Shown: positions 23,101 to 35,100 of the stretch, one piece after another
Layout of the letters: each line of letters opens with the position of its first letter
Position numbering within the stretch: position 1 is the first letter of the stretch
Notes under the pieces: generated by a model
The model's database searches: none
What the model was told of the DNA's origin: nothing
The model's input: only the letters and a program-made list of their open reading frames with translations
Assembly: GCF_026151205.1 (NCBI RefSeq)
Contig: NC_087077.1
Location: forward strand, 2,666,001 to 2,730,000
DNA length: 64,000 nucleotides
From: Bolinopsis microptera
Taxonomy: Eukaryota > Ctenophora > Tentaculata > Lobata > Bolinopsidae
Reading direction: 5' to 3'
Made by a program: the position numbers and the translations under genes

Positions 23101-26100
23101 AATCTGTAAAAATGTAATAATGGGGTTTAAGATATCTGAGTTGAGGGATAACGAAAAATATAATTCGATTTCTCAGGTTTCTCTCTGCCCCTTCCCCCTC
23201 TTTGGCCTTGCCTGTCTCTTAGGCAAGGCCAGGTAGAGTGGATTTAAGAAATTTAGTGAATTTCCACGATTTTTCATTATTCGAGATGATTTGGATCTGG
23301 TTGTAAAAGCAAAACAAAAATTAACACAACAAAAAGTGATAGCGAGATTATTTCCATCAAGACCAATTAAAACATTGACATCTGTAAGATTGCAAACATA
23401 TTTCGGTTAAATGTCTACATCATAATAGATAAATTCACGATATTTGATGATTCTTTAAATTAAGGATCAACACGTCACTCAACTTAAAGCTACTCTCAGT
23501 AATTTCTTCAATAGTCTGTTCCCAGGTATTGGCCTACATTTGTGTTTCGTCGACCTCTTTTTCATTCCTACTTGGAGTTGCAACTGTTTTCTTTACCTCC
23601 TCTTGCCTCCTTCTTTGAGATGCATTTGTATCGATTTTGTGGTTTGTTGAGCCTTTGATGGGGTGTACTCTTTTATGGGTCACAAAACACGGAAATATCG
23701 TAAATAATTTAGTTTTGATGAAATTCCGAAAGCTAGGTATTGAAACTGTGTAGATGAATACATTTGCAATGTTGTTCAAGTATGGAATACATTTACAAAA
23801 CATTACCGTTTTAAAGAGGCTATGATTACCATCAATCACCTGAAGAGCATAATATCCAAAAAGGGGCAGCATACTAATGCAATACACAACTGCTATCAAG
23901 ATTACAGTTACGATTCCCTGAAGATTAGCTGATCTCCCTTGTCGGTGGCTCAACCTTACAGCGATCACTATTAGCCAGATGCCACAAATCACTACTATGA
24001 CAGTGCAGAGTAGTGCTACAAGCAATATCACGAATGCTGATGTAATAAACAATAAAATAGAAATAAACATCAGTTCGCAATTTAGCTGACGTTCACGGTA
24101 TAGAACCTTAATTTTATCTATTTGCACAACTAATATTAAAACAAGGGCTAATGAGGCAGCCCACATGCAGCTTGCTAGAATGTGTCCTTGTCGACACGTC
24201 CAGCTTGCACCTCTAAAAGGAAAAAGCATAGAAGCTAGTTTGGAACAGTTCATAGCAACAGTCAAAAGGGCAGTACAGATAAAGAGAAACCATCTGGAGT
24301 ATGCTTGTAAATCACAGAAGTTTTCTCCTAACAACCAACTGTCCGTGATGGCAGCCAAGCAAGTGGGGAAGAGAATAACTAGTGTAGTTAAGAGGTCGAG
24401 AACTGCAACGTGTTGAATCAGCGCAGTTGTTATCTTGCCCACCCTAATCGCCTTCTGTTTAGTAGCTATTAAGATGACAAAACTTCCAATCAGTCCAACC
24501 AGTGTACCAAGAAGGAAAAACGTTGAGAAGAGTGAACGGGCCAAAACAGGGTTTACATTGTGATAAAGCCACCAGTTCTTCGCGTATCCTCCAAACAGGC
24601 TGTAATTGTTGGGAGGGGCCCTTATTTCTCCCATGTTTATTGCTAAGGATACAGAATTAAAAAATAAGGGTTAATAACTTCTTTGAATAATGAACACCAA
24701 ATATTTAAAAACCCGTAAGACGAAGCTTGTGAGTTTTGTCCTTGACATAGCAAATGTAAAAAAATATGTTTGATTAAAAATTCTGTTTGAAAATGTATCA
24801 TTTTTGTTGAACAGTACATATCATAACGTTAACATGTGGGAAGGGTTGAAAGAAATATCAAACGCTATAATATAATAATACTCTCGCGCTCTGAGGGCCG
24901 CGCATGATAACGCCCGAACGTAGTGAGGGTGTTTGCGCGGCCTGATAGAGTGAGAGAGTATTATCAGTTATATTTATAATGCACGACGGTTCCGATAGGA
25001 AGGGGTGTAATGTGATACGTGCGCATGATACAATATAGTACTAATAAAACAAATATTTAATAAAACAAATATTTATTTTTACGGCACAATCAAACAATAT
25101 CAATAATAAATATATCAGGGGAGGTTTGAAGAGGTTTCAAGTGCCGAAGGCCACTGCTTATCTTTAGGATTTGAGAGTGACCTGTGCTTGAAACCCCCTC
25201 AACCATCCACTACGTCAATATACTTGTTATATAAACTATATAGAAAAATATAACAATCTAAAATTACTTATTGGTTTAGTTTGGTGACATAGGAGAGCCC
25301 AGTTGAGTTTTAGTTTAGGTTTAAGTTTTAAGTTATAGTTTAAAAGGTTAGCCATGTTTCATGGCAGAGAGAGATATCATGTGTGCAGAGCCGTACCGGA
25401 TTTAGAATTTGAGATATAATATAAATTAGTTACCATGTATTAGGGTCATCTCGATTTTGGAGGGATAGCAAGTGCTTTTTAAGGTTAGATTTAATAACAC
25501 CTGACGAGGCTGACAAGTCTGAATTCTTGGAAGAACCCGGGATCATTATCCCATCTACATTAGCATCACATATTTCGAATACATAGGGGCTGAGGTCATT
25601 CCAAATTTTCGTAGAGGTCATTCCAAATTTTCGTAGAGGTGTACTAATTAACTGTGGAGCCGGAAACGTATTACGAGAAATGAAAGTGGTCTCTCGCTGT
25701 TCCTATGGCTATACCTGTTTTGATAATGCTCCCTGACAAAAATTTAGCGTTACCACTTTTCTTCCTCATAACACATTATCACATCTTCAAGTGTTTGCCT
25801 AGTCGGAAAGTGGTCTAAGATCAGACTGCTGGGGCGCCTGGTACAGAACCGTCCTGCGATTAAAGCCCCGAAACGGGGACCAGGTTTGTGGCTGATGATT
25901 CCGATGAAAGTTCCGGTGAGGGAGAGATGTTTTGGTGAGAGAGTAGCTGGTTTGGGAGTTTGATTGGTGTGGTGTTTGGTTGGTTGTGGTGTGATTACTA
26001 GCGTGGTTCGTTTGTTCGCAGTTATAACTGTGTTTCACCCCCAAGAAACATCAGAATAGGCGGACTGGTAGCCGCAAAACGAAATAGGTGGAACTAAGGC

Positions 26101-29100
26101 CATAACAGGGACAAAAGGATTTCGCGGTTATTTTGGCCAAAAATCGCGGCACCCCGACAAGCCAAACTAGGCTAATTCGCGGCGGGAATTTCGAAAATCG
26201 CGGCATATTCGCGGCAAAAAAATCGAAAAAACGCGGCAAAAAATAATGTATTTACAGTGCTTAGTTAGAGTTCACATATTCTTTGACTATTCTGTTTGAT
26301 CGGCACATGTCCCATGAGGATGTGATCTCATCATATGATCTGATACAGGCTGATGGGGGTCCATAACAACAAGAGCTGCCATAACTTTTGACATGATCTC
26401 AAATGTTGCAATGTCATACGTACTGTATGACATATCTCGTTATCGATACTATATAACTTTCAACAGACGACAGGAGACATCATCATTCGACCATCTACAC
26501 TTCACAACTATAGCAATGGAATACTACGAACTTTTCAATCCAATTCCCATATCCTAGTCTATCCCCATCTAGTATCCAACCTCTACCCCTTGAAGTTTAC
26601 ATCAACCTGGACGACATCCTTACCCCGGCCTCCTGCACGAACCTTCTAGATTTTCTAACCACATCCCGAGGGAAGCCCATGATTGTTCCTTATGTGGTCT
26701 ACGACGAGATTACATGCTCTACAAAATAGCTTCCCATTGTCAGCATAAAACGAAGATTTGCCAAATTCAGCCACTCTCGTGGAAGCTGTTACATTGCCCT
26801 GTTTAGCCTGTTTCGAGCGTTTGCTACCCTTCGATACACGATTTTGGACTCGAGGGCTCCCTTGTAATGCGATCTCGGAAGGCAGACCTCCCCTTCGCAA
26901 TACGAGCTTGGAAGCGGGAGCTCCGCCTTCAGAGGTACGTATCGAGAATGACTCGGACAGAAAATTTTCAGTCAAAATTTTTCAAAGTTTTTCTGGAAAC
27001 TACTTTTGTTCATGTTTCATGCTACCCTGATCATTATGAGCCGAAAATATTTTTTCGGTTTTCAAAGGTCACATACCCTTCGATACACGATTTTGGACTC
27101 GAGGGCTCCCCTTGTAATGCGATCTCGGAAGGCAGGCCTCCCCTTCGCAATACGAGCTCGGAAGCTTGACCAGTAGACATATAAAACTTGACCAGACGAC
27201 ATAAAGTTGACCAGTAGACATATAAAACTTGACCAGACGACATAAAGTTGACCAAACGACATATAAAACTTGACCAAACGACATAAAGTTGACCAGACGA
27301 CATTAAGTTGACCAGTAGACATAAAAAACTTGACCAAACGACATAAAGTTGACCAGAAGACATACAATGGATTAAGAAATCGAACTGTATGTTAAATCAG
27401 TGTTGTTATTGAATCGTCACTTGTCAGATATTTCGTCATCGTTATTCGCTTGGTATTGTATTCGCTTGTTATAATGGACCGCTTTGTCAAACGGCCTGCC
27501 GACAAACCGGCTGGACCTTCGTCTAGCAAACGCTCGAAACAGGCTAAACAGGGCAATGTAACAGCTTCCACGAGAGTGGCTGAATTTGGCAAATCATTGT
27601 TTTATGCTGACAATGGGAAGCTATTTTGTAGAGCATGTATCGAAGGGTATGTGACCTTCAGAGGTACGTATCGAGAATGACTCAGACAGAAAATTTTCTA
27701 AGTCAAAATTTTTCAAAGTTTTTCTGGAAACTACTTTTGTTCATGTGTTTCATGCTACCCTGATCATTATGAGCCGAAAATATTTTTTTCGGTGTTCAAA
27801 GGTCACACATACCCTTCGATACACGATTTTGGACTCGAGGGCTCCCCTTGTAATGCGATCTCGGAAGGCAGGCCTCCCCTTCGCAATACGAGCTCGGAAG
27901 CGGGAGCTCCGCCTTCAGAGATACGTATCGAGAATGACTCGGACCGAAAATCTTCTAAGTCAAAATTTTTCAAAGTTTTCATGCTACCCTGATCATTATG
28001 AGCCGAAAATATATTTTTCGGTTTTCAAAGGTCACACATACGCTTCGATACACGATTTTGGACTCGAGGGCTCCCCTTGTAATGCGATCTCGGAAGGCAG
28101 GCCTTCCCTTCGCAATACGATCTCGGAAGCTCCGGAAGCTCGGAAGCTCCGCCTTCAGAGGTATGTATCGAGAATGTACCTACAATCGGAACTCACGGAA
28201 GGCTGTAAATGTGATTAGTTTCATATACTTAATACTTGTAGAAAACGTGACATTTGGCCCGCAGATTGTATGGAAAATACGCAAACTTGGTCCTCAGTTT
28301 TAAAGAAAAATGCTCAAATTTGTCCTCAGATTTAAAGCAAAATGCGCAAATTTGGTCTTTAGATTTAAAGGAAAATGCGCGATTTTTCGCGGAGGACTGA
28401 AAAAATCGCGATTTGACGCGGAGAATGGGAAATTTCGCGATCTGTCGCGGAAAACGTAAAAAATCGCGATTTGTTGCGGAGAATGGGAAATTTCGCGGTT
28501 TCGTACATGCCGCGAAATCCTTTTGTCCCTGGGCCATAAGAACACCAAACTAGGACCCTTATCTCAGTTCAAGGGTCCTAGTTTGTTGGTCGACTGCCAT
28601 CTCAAAAACAAGTTTCACAAATAAAATACGCACGATGACTATTTGGATACAAGATAATCTGGGGAAATACTTCTCTATTTATATGCTTTTCTAAGGGTTA
28701 AGGAGCTCTTTACCCATTATACGACAACAAAGAGCTGTGGTGAGAGTGATGGGTCTAGACACTAGAGGCTAATCAATATTTGATATTAATTAATATTGAG
28801 TTGGCAGATTAGTATATTGCAGACAATGGACCATCAGTGGGCATGGTGAATATAAAAGAAGTACTGATGTACTCACCATTTTGACCCAAATAACAAATTT
28901 ATAGATGGTATTTAGATGGTAATTTATTGTCAATTGTCTAGGTGGCTACAAAGCATCTGTGATTGGTTATTTTGTACCATCTTTATACCATGGTTTATTT
29001 AGAGTGTTCAATTGTATGGTATTAAAATCCAGCACCAAACAAATTGGTGAACAAAGGCTATGATTTAATTTGGTCGATTTAAATTGGTTGAACTGTCGTG

Positions 29101-32100
29101 GATAAAGAGTAGTCGAGACATTTTGTGGGTACAAGATGGAAATATAAAAGTGTCAAACAGTATATATACGATAAAGTAATTCAAGTGTTGCAATTGGCAG
29201 AGCACAATACAGAGGTAACGGAAATTGTCCAATGCTACCAATATTATATAATATGAAATATCGACAATCAGATATATATACACATCTACTCCATCATAGG
29301 GGCAGGGATGAGGTTTTAAGAGACTTCTGATAGTGGTGTCTCATATTTGCTGTGGGTACAAGATAGCGTTCATATAGTTTTACAAGTGTCGTAATGATAA
29401 ACTTACCCGAGGTCTTATTTTTACAATTATTCGACTGATTAAGTCGTGTAGTGTTATTGGGTCTCATTTGACGATTCTTTCAAGAAAATTTCTGATTTTT
29501 TCTGAAGAGACTCAGTGATGACAATGTTCTAATGAAAACAAATAGATAAATCACGTATCATGACGAGGACAAGAGATAAAAGATTAAAGGACAAAAAAGA
29601 AATAAATGGACGGTAGAAAAGTCAAATTTATACGATAATACTACTATTAAATTAAAAATTTATCATGCCACTCAACTTAAAGCTGCTCTCAGTCATTTCT
29701 TCAACAGTCTGTTCCCAGATATGTGCCTACATAGCTGTTTCATCAACCTCTTTTCTATTCTTACTTTGAGTTGCAACTGTTCCTTTACCTCCTCTTGCCT
29801 CCTTCTTACTGTTTTCTGGGTCACGAAACACGAAAATATCGCAAAGAATTTCGCTTTGATGAAATTCCGAAAGCTTGTTATGGAAACCGTGTAGATGAAT
29901 ACATTTGCAATGTTGTTCAAGTATGGAATACATTTACAAAACATTTTCGTTTTAACGTAGCTATGTTTACCATCATAAATCACCTTCAGGACATAATATC
30001 CAAAAAGGGGCAACATGCTGGTGCAATACACAACTGCTATCAAGATTACAGTTAAGATTCCCTGAAGATTAGCTGATCTCCCTTGTCGGTGGCTCAACCT
30101 TACAGCGATCACTATCAGCCATGTGCCAGAAATCACTACTATGACAGTGCAGAGTAGTGTTACACTGAATACTACGATTGCTGATTTAATAAACAATTCC
30201 ATAATAATTATCAGGTCGCAACTTAACTGCTGATGAGAGTATTTAACGCTTATTTTATCTTTTTGCAGAAAAATAGGTAATAAAAGGGCTAATGAGGCAG
30301 CCCACATGCAGCTTGCTAGAATGTGTCCTTGTCGATAAGTCCATCTTGCACCTCTGAAAGGAAACAGGATAGACGCTAGTTTGGAACAATTTATAGTTGC
30401 AGTCAAAAGAGCAGTAGAACAGCTCAGAAACCATCTGGAATATGCTTGTAAAGCACAGAAGTTTTCTCCTAACAACCAACGGTCCGTGATGGCAGCAAAG
30501 CAAGTGGGGAAGAGAATAACGAGTGTAGTCAAGAGGTCGAGAACTGCAACGTGTTGAATCAGCGCAGTTGTTATCTTGCCCACCCTAATTACTCTCTGTT
30601 TAGTAGCTATTAAGATGACAGTATTTCCAGTCAGTCCAATCAGTGTACCAAGAAGGAGAATTGTTGAGAAGAGTGAACGGGCCAAAACAGGGTTTACATT
30701 GTCAAGAACCCACCCGTCTTCAAACAGACTGTCATCTTTGGAAGGGGCCCATATTTCTCCCATATTGCTAAGGATAGAGAACTACGGAATAAGTGTTAAC
30801 AACTTCTTTGAATAATGATCTCCAATTATTTAAAAAACAGTACGAGATAGCTTGTGACTTCTCTCCTTGACAAAAATCTGCTTGATAGAACAAGAAAATT
30901 TCTAATTTTTCTTGAACAGTAGATAGTATAACTTTAACATGTGGGTTGAAAGAAATACCAAACGCTATAAAACACCCTACCGTCATACCAATACCAAGAC
31001 CGGAGACTAAAATCGGAGCAAATACTTATAAGCGCACTTTGAAATATTAAAGAATTAAGTTGCTTCATTATACTTCTAAACGTTGACCACATGCGCGGAA
31101 TTTGAAGCGGAATTACTGCCATAATTGCTCTATTTCGCATTCCTCTCTAGGCCACGAATTACGAAACAGAGAATTCTTACGTCTGAGTTTTTGACTTGTA
31201 AGCCAAGACTCCTGTGTAAAATTTGGCTTAGATTCTGACTCACTGGCTCAAAAGTTGGGCTCACCGAAACTAAATATTAACTAAGTATTGGCGTAGCGGA
31301 TCTAATTTTCCACACTTTCGATTTTTCACTCTTTCGCCGTAGCCCAGGAAAATTAGGAAAATTAGGAAAACCAGGAAAATAGATCTCAACTAGGAAAACC
31401 AGGAAAAACAACCAGGAATCTGGACCATGATTAGAGTATTTGTTTAAAAAAGTCCAAAAGAGCGCGAATAGCAATTTTCGAGCTTCAAAATAAAAAGATG
31501 TTGCCTGTGGCGCACCAGAATTATTTTCATTTAATCTAGTTCGACATGCACTCTAATTCGACAAACCCTAAAGTTCGACTCTGTCGGACTTCAGTACACA
31601 ACCTGAAATCTAGTTCGGCATGTACTGAAATTCGACACGATAACTTCGACTGTCGAACTACGGTACACTACCCGCTGCACTCTCATTGGACACGAATTTA
31701 TCAAAACCAATCAAAACACAGCATCGATGGTTGGTATTTTATAGCATTGATATACCGTGATTATACCATTCAAAACTATCCGTTTGTCAGACTATCTCGA
31801 GTGTTCCACTTGTATGGTATAAAGATAAAGATAATCCGCTAAATCCAGCAGCGAACAAATTGGTGAACAATAGCCATGAACTCGTGTTCAATGAATCTAA
31901 TTGCGCTCTTTTCAACCGAACAAATGCTACCTTCTCCGACTTAGTTTGATAGGATTTTCGTGGATAAGTCGTGAAATAATTTGAATGACACTTTACAGCA
32001 AACGTTGGGCCTTTCATGATCACTTATCAACATGCACAGCTGCTACAAGTTAACGTAAAAACATTAACAGAGTTAAAATTATGTAAGAGGGTGTTCACCC

Positions 32101-35100
32101 CTGGACGCGAGAAGGTATTCAGGATCAGCCATCAGGTATTCAGGTTCAGGTATTCAGGATCAGGTATTCAGGATCAGGTATTCAGGATCAGGTATTCAGG
32201 ATCAGGTATTCAGGATCAGGTATTCACACGCATTTTGAATATTTTGCAACACTCGCCACTGTTTGTATGTGTAATCGACACGACAATCGCACACGTAATA
32301 TGTTCTAGTGTGCATCCTGTAGAAAATCAGACCTCACTCCTCATTAATACCACGTGATCTGTTCATGACGTGACACGTTGGATCACAAGCAGAAAATGGA
32401 GGGAAAATATTTGTCGGACTAGAATACGCTACCTGGACTCTAGTTCGACACGTACCGAAGTTCGACAGGGTTTATCTCTGGTGAACTTTAGTCGTCGAAC
32501 TAAAGTATATTATGTCGAACTGGAGTACGCCAATCTTGGATTCAGTACGCTATAGATTTTAATCGATCTATTAATATGCACTGCATACATTAGGAATTTC
32601 CATTATTATCATCGCGTGTGTTTTAATATCCTAATTGATAAAAGAAGACTCAATCTTGAAAAACAAACAACAGCTATTATTTTAAAATAACATTATGGAA
32701 TTACAATCTGCTACATCTAAATAATTTAGTAAAATTTCCATATTATTAAAATAAAATCAAGAAAGAGTATCTGGTCGACTAAATTGGGTTGGTCTACGAC
32801 TGGATACTGTTCTAGCTAACGTCCCATTCCCTCTACAGAATATCTTAGTGTCAACAAAACGTTTAAAACTTGCTATAGAAAGATAGTAAATGATAGGGTT
32901 GGCCACGAAATTCAGATTTAAAATGTAAACTACAAACCGGTATATCTGAGGAAAATAAAGAATTTTCCGCACATCAATTCCAGTGGCCATCACGGCAAAG
33001 AATGCCGAGTATGGAATGTTTGAAATAAAGAAATTGACAGATACTAAGATTATTGTCACAACCCCTTGCATCTGTAGTCCGGTCGTACTCTTCTTCGCAG
33101 CATACACCAGCAGCCATACCGAAGTTACCAGAATCACGAGAAACGGTCCAAACAGGATGAGAAGAGCAAAATAAATTACAATCCAATCGCACTTAGCTCT
33201 ATAACTACTGTTACACTGAAATGTAGCATAATCAAAGGACTGCGGAGGACTACACAACCAGTAGGGCACCAGTTGAGCCACCAGCACACTTGCCACCCAC
33301 ACCACCACCGCCACAATCCAGCCGGTTTTCTTGGAACGGGCCCGGGTCCTCAGGGGATACAACAGGTTGGTTAGCTTGCTGATGTTCATTGCACATAGAA
33401 GGTAGATGTCCGCGCAGAGGAACACTTCGTCCGCCAGGTTGAAGAAGGAGCTGATGATATCTGCAAATATCTGGCGTTCTGCCACGATGTAGACGGTGGA
33501 GGGGATGATGCAGGTGAAGGTGAAACCAAGATCAGCTAGAGCTGTGTTAGTGATCAGTATCACGGACACGGCGTCTAGTTTTATAGAGCTGTACTTGAGG
33601 GTGGCGAGCAGGACGGTGATGTTTCCTACTGTTGAGATAAGGGCAGAGCAGAGGTTCCAGCTTGCTAGTAGCCACTTCTCTGGGGAGGTTATCGGGGTTG
33701 GGTCCATGTTGTAGGAAATACTTGGTGCTGAGTTGGTTTGTTGAAACAATACAAACTTTGAGAAGTTAGACGAATTAGCTGAAAGGGATGAGTTTGCTGT
33801 GGTGGGAAACTAGGGGGAAATTGTTAGGCTGTTCCAGTAATCTTCGTAGTCATGAAAATCAACACCTGTTGAAAGAAAGACTGGTTAAATTAGGAGAGGT
33901 TAATTTCCTTTTTTGTTATGAAAGTTTAAAATGAGGAGTCCAAAGTATAAGGGTTGAAAAAACGCTCGACATCCTTCGCAATAAACGCAGACGAAAGTTT
34001 CAAGAAGTGTTGAAATTTAAATGGCTTCAAAAACGACGACAAGCTCACTTTATATAAACTTCCCGACTGGACTAAATACCACAGCAAATTTGACGGATGT
34101 TGTCCGCTCTGCATGAACCATCCCTTTGGTCGACATCACCCTGACTCTGACCTAGGCTCCATTCAGGCGGATTGTAATGACCTACAATCACCTGAATCTT
34201 GATATCCTGACAAAAGCGGCCGTTGGTTGGTCTCCATACTCACATACCACACATTTCATACCCTAAACCTATTATATAAGTCACAACACATGGTGCTGCA
34301 TAACCGCAGATCTAAGTAAAACTACAGGTAAATATAAGTACAGATACTGTGATAGTGACGTGTGGGATAGTTCACGTCAAAGCATGTAATTGCAGATCAG
34401 TTCCAGCTGGTAGGTCCAGCTGACAGGTGATCAATAATTGTGGGATTTAGTCCCCGTCCCACCACACCAAGTGACTTTAGGGTGGTAATCAGGGTGGGAT
34501 GAAGTAGCCAAAGCAAACGCTAAAAGTAGTCATGTGACGACGTAAGCTGTGAGAAATTGGCTTACGAAATTTAAATCTAATGAATGAATAATGAGGAACA
34601 ATTTAGAGTCACAGATATGCTATGTTACTACTTGTTATAGCTCTAAAATGCACGAAAGATGTAGAATATGCTCTGATATCCACATATTTTCAGTATATGT
34701 TAGAGATGCTGGATAATCTACTACAAAACAAGGCGATAAGGCTGGAGAAGTTTCTACACGATATCATTCCATCAGTTATCAGCTGTATGGTTTGCACCCA
34801 AATATGTGGTAAGTCAAATGGTTTGTCGATGGTCATAATGCATATATTATGATATGTACATTTTTTCGGGCGATAGTTTGCTGGATTTCTATTATAACTA
34901 GTGGTTAAGATAAGATAATTTTGGATACATCAGCAAGAGTGCGAACTAGACAAAATCTCGTAAAGACATTAAGATTTGAGCGCAGTTTGTGTTAACTTTT
35001 TAAAAATTAATAGGAAGAAAAAAAAATCGTAAGAAGACGTGCTTTTGCACACTTTGCCCTACTTTTGCAGGCTTCATTAAAAACTAATTGTAAAGATCCA

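Larger units (their letters stand above)
26098..28539. mobile_element. hAT DNA transposon, rearranged and non-autonomous (2.4 kb)
   Basis: The element occupies 26106-28531. It is flanked by a perfect 8-bp target duplication GGCCATAA (26098-26105 and 28532-28539), and its ends are inverted copies of CAGGGACAAAAGGATTTCGC, a typical hAT start (CAGGG) and target size. Both subterminal zones are rich in TCGCGG-type motifs. Inside, a block beginning CCCTTCGATACACG and running about 90 bp appears four times (near 26826, 27069, 27812, 28042), and a minisatellite occupies 27167-27365. Two pieces of a zinc-finger coding region remain, in opposite directions. No transposase catalytic domain is visible. 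It sits in TAF6 intron 6. Confidence 0.9.

Noticed and set aside
26758-28303. Several frames of 90-157 codons as genes
   Set aside because: They fall wholly inside the hAT element and are made of its 90-bp repeated block.
31535-32530. A complete transposon bounded by GTTCGAC clusters
   Set aside because: Motif clusters are on both sides in opposite senses, but I could not find matching termini or a target duplication, so it is listed only as a repeat-rich region.
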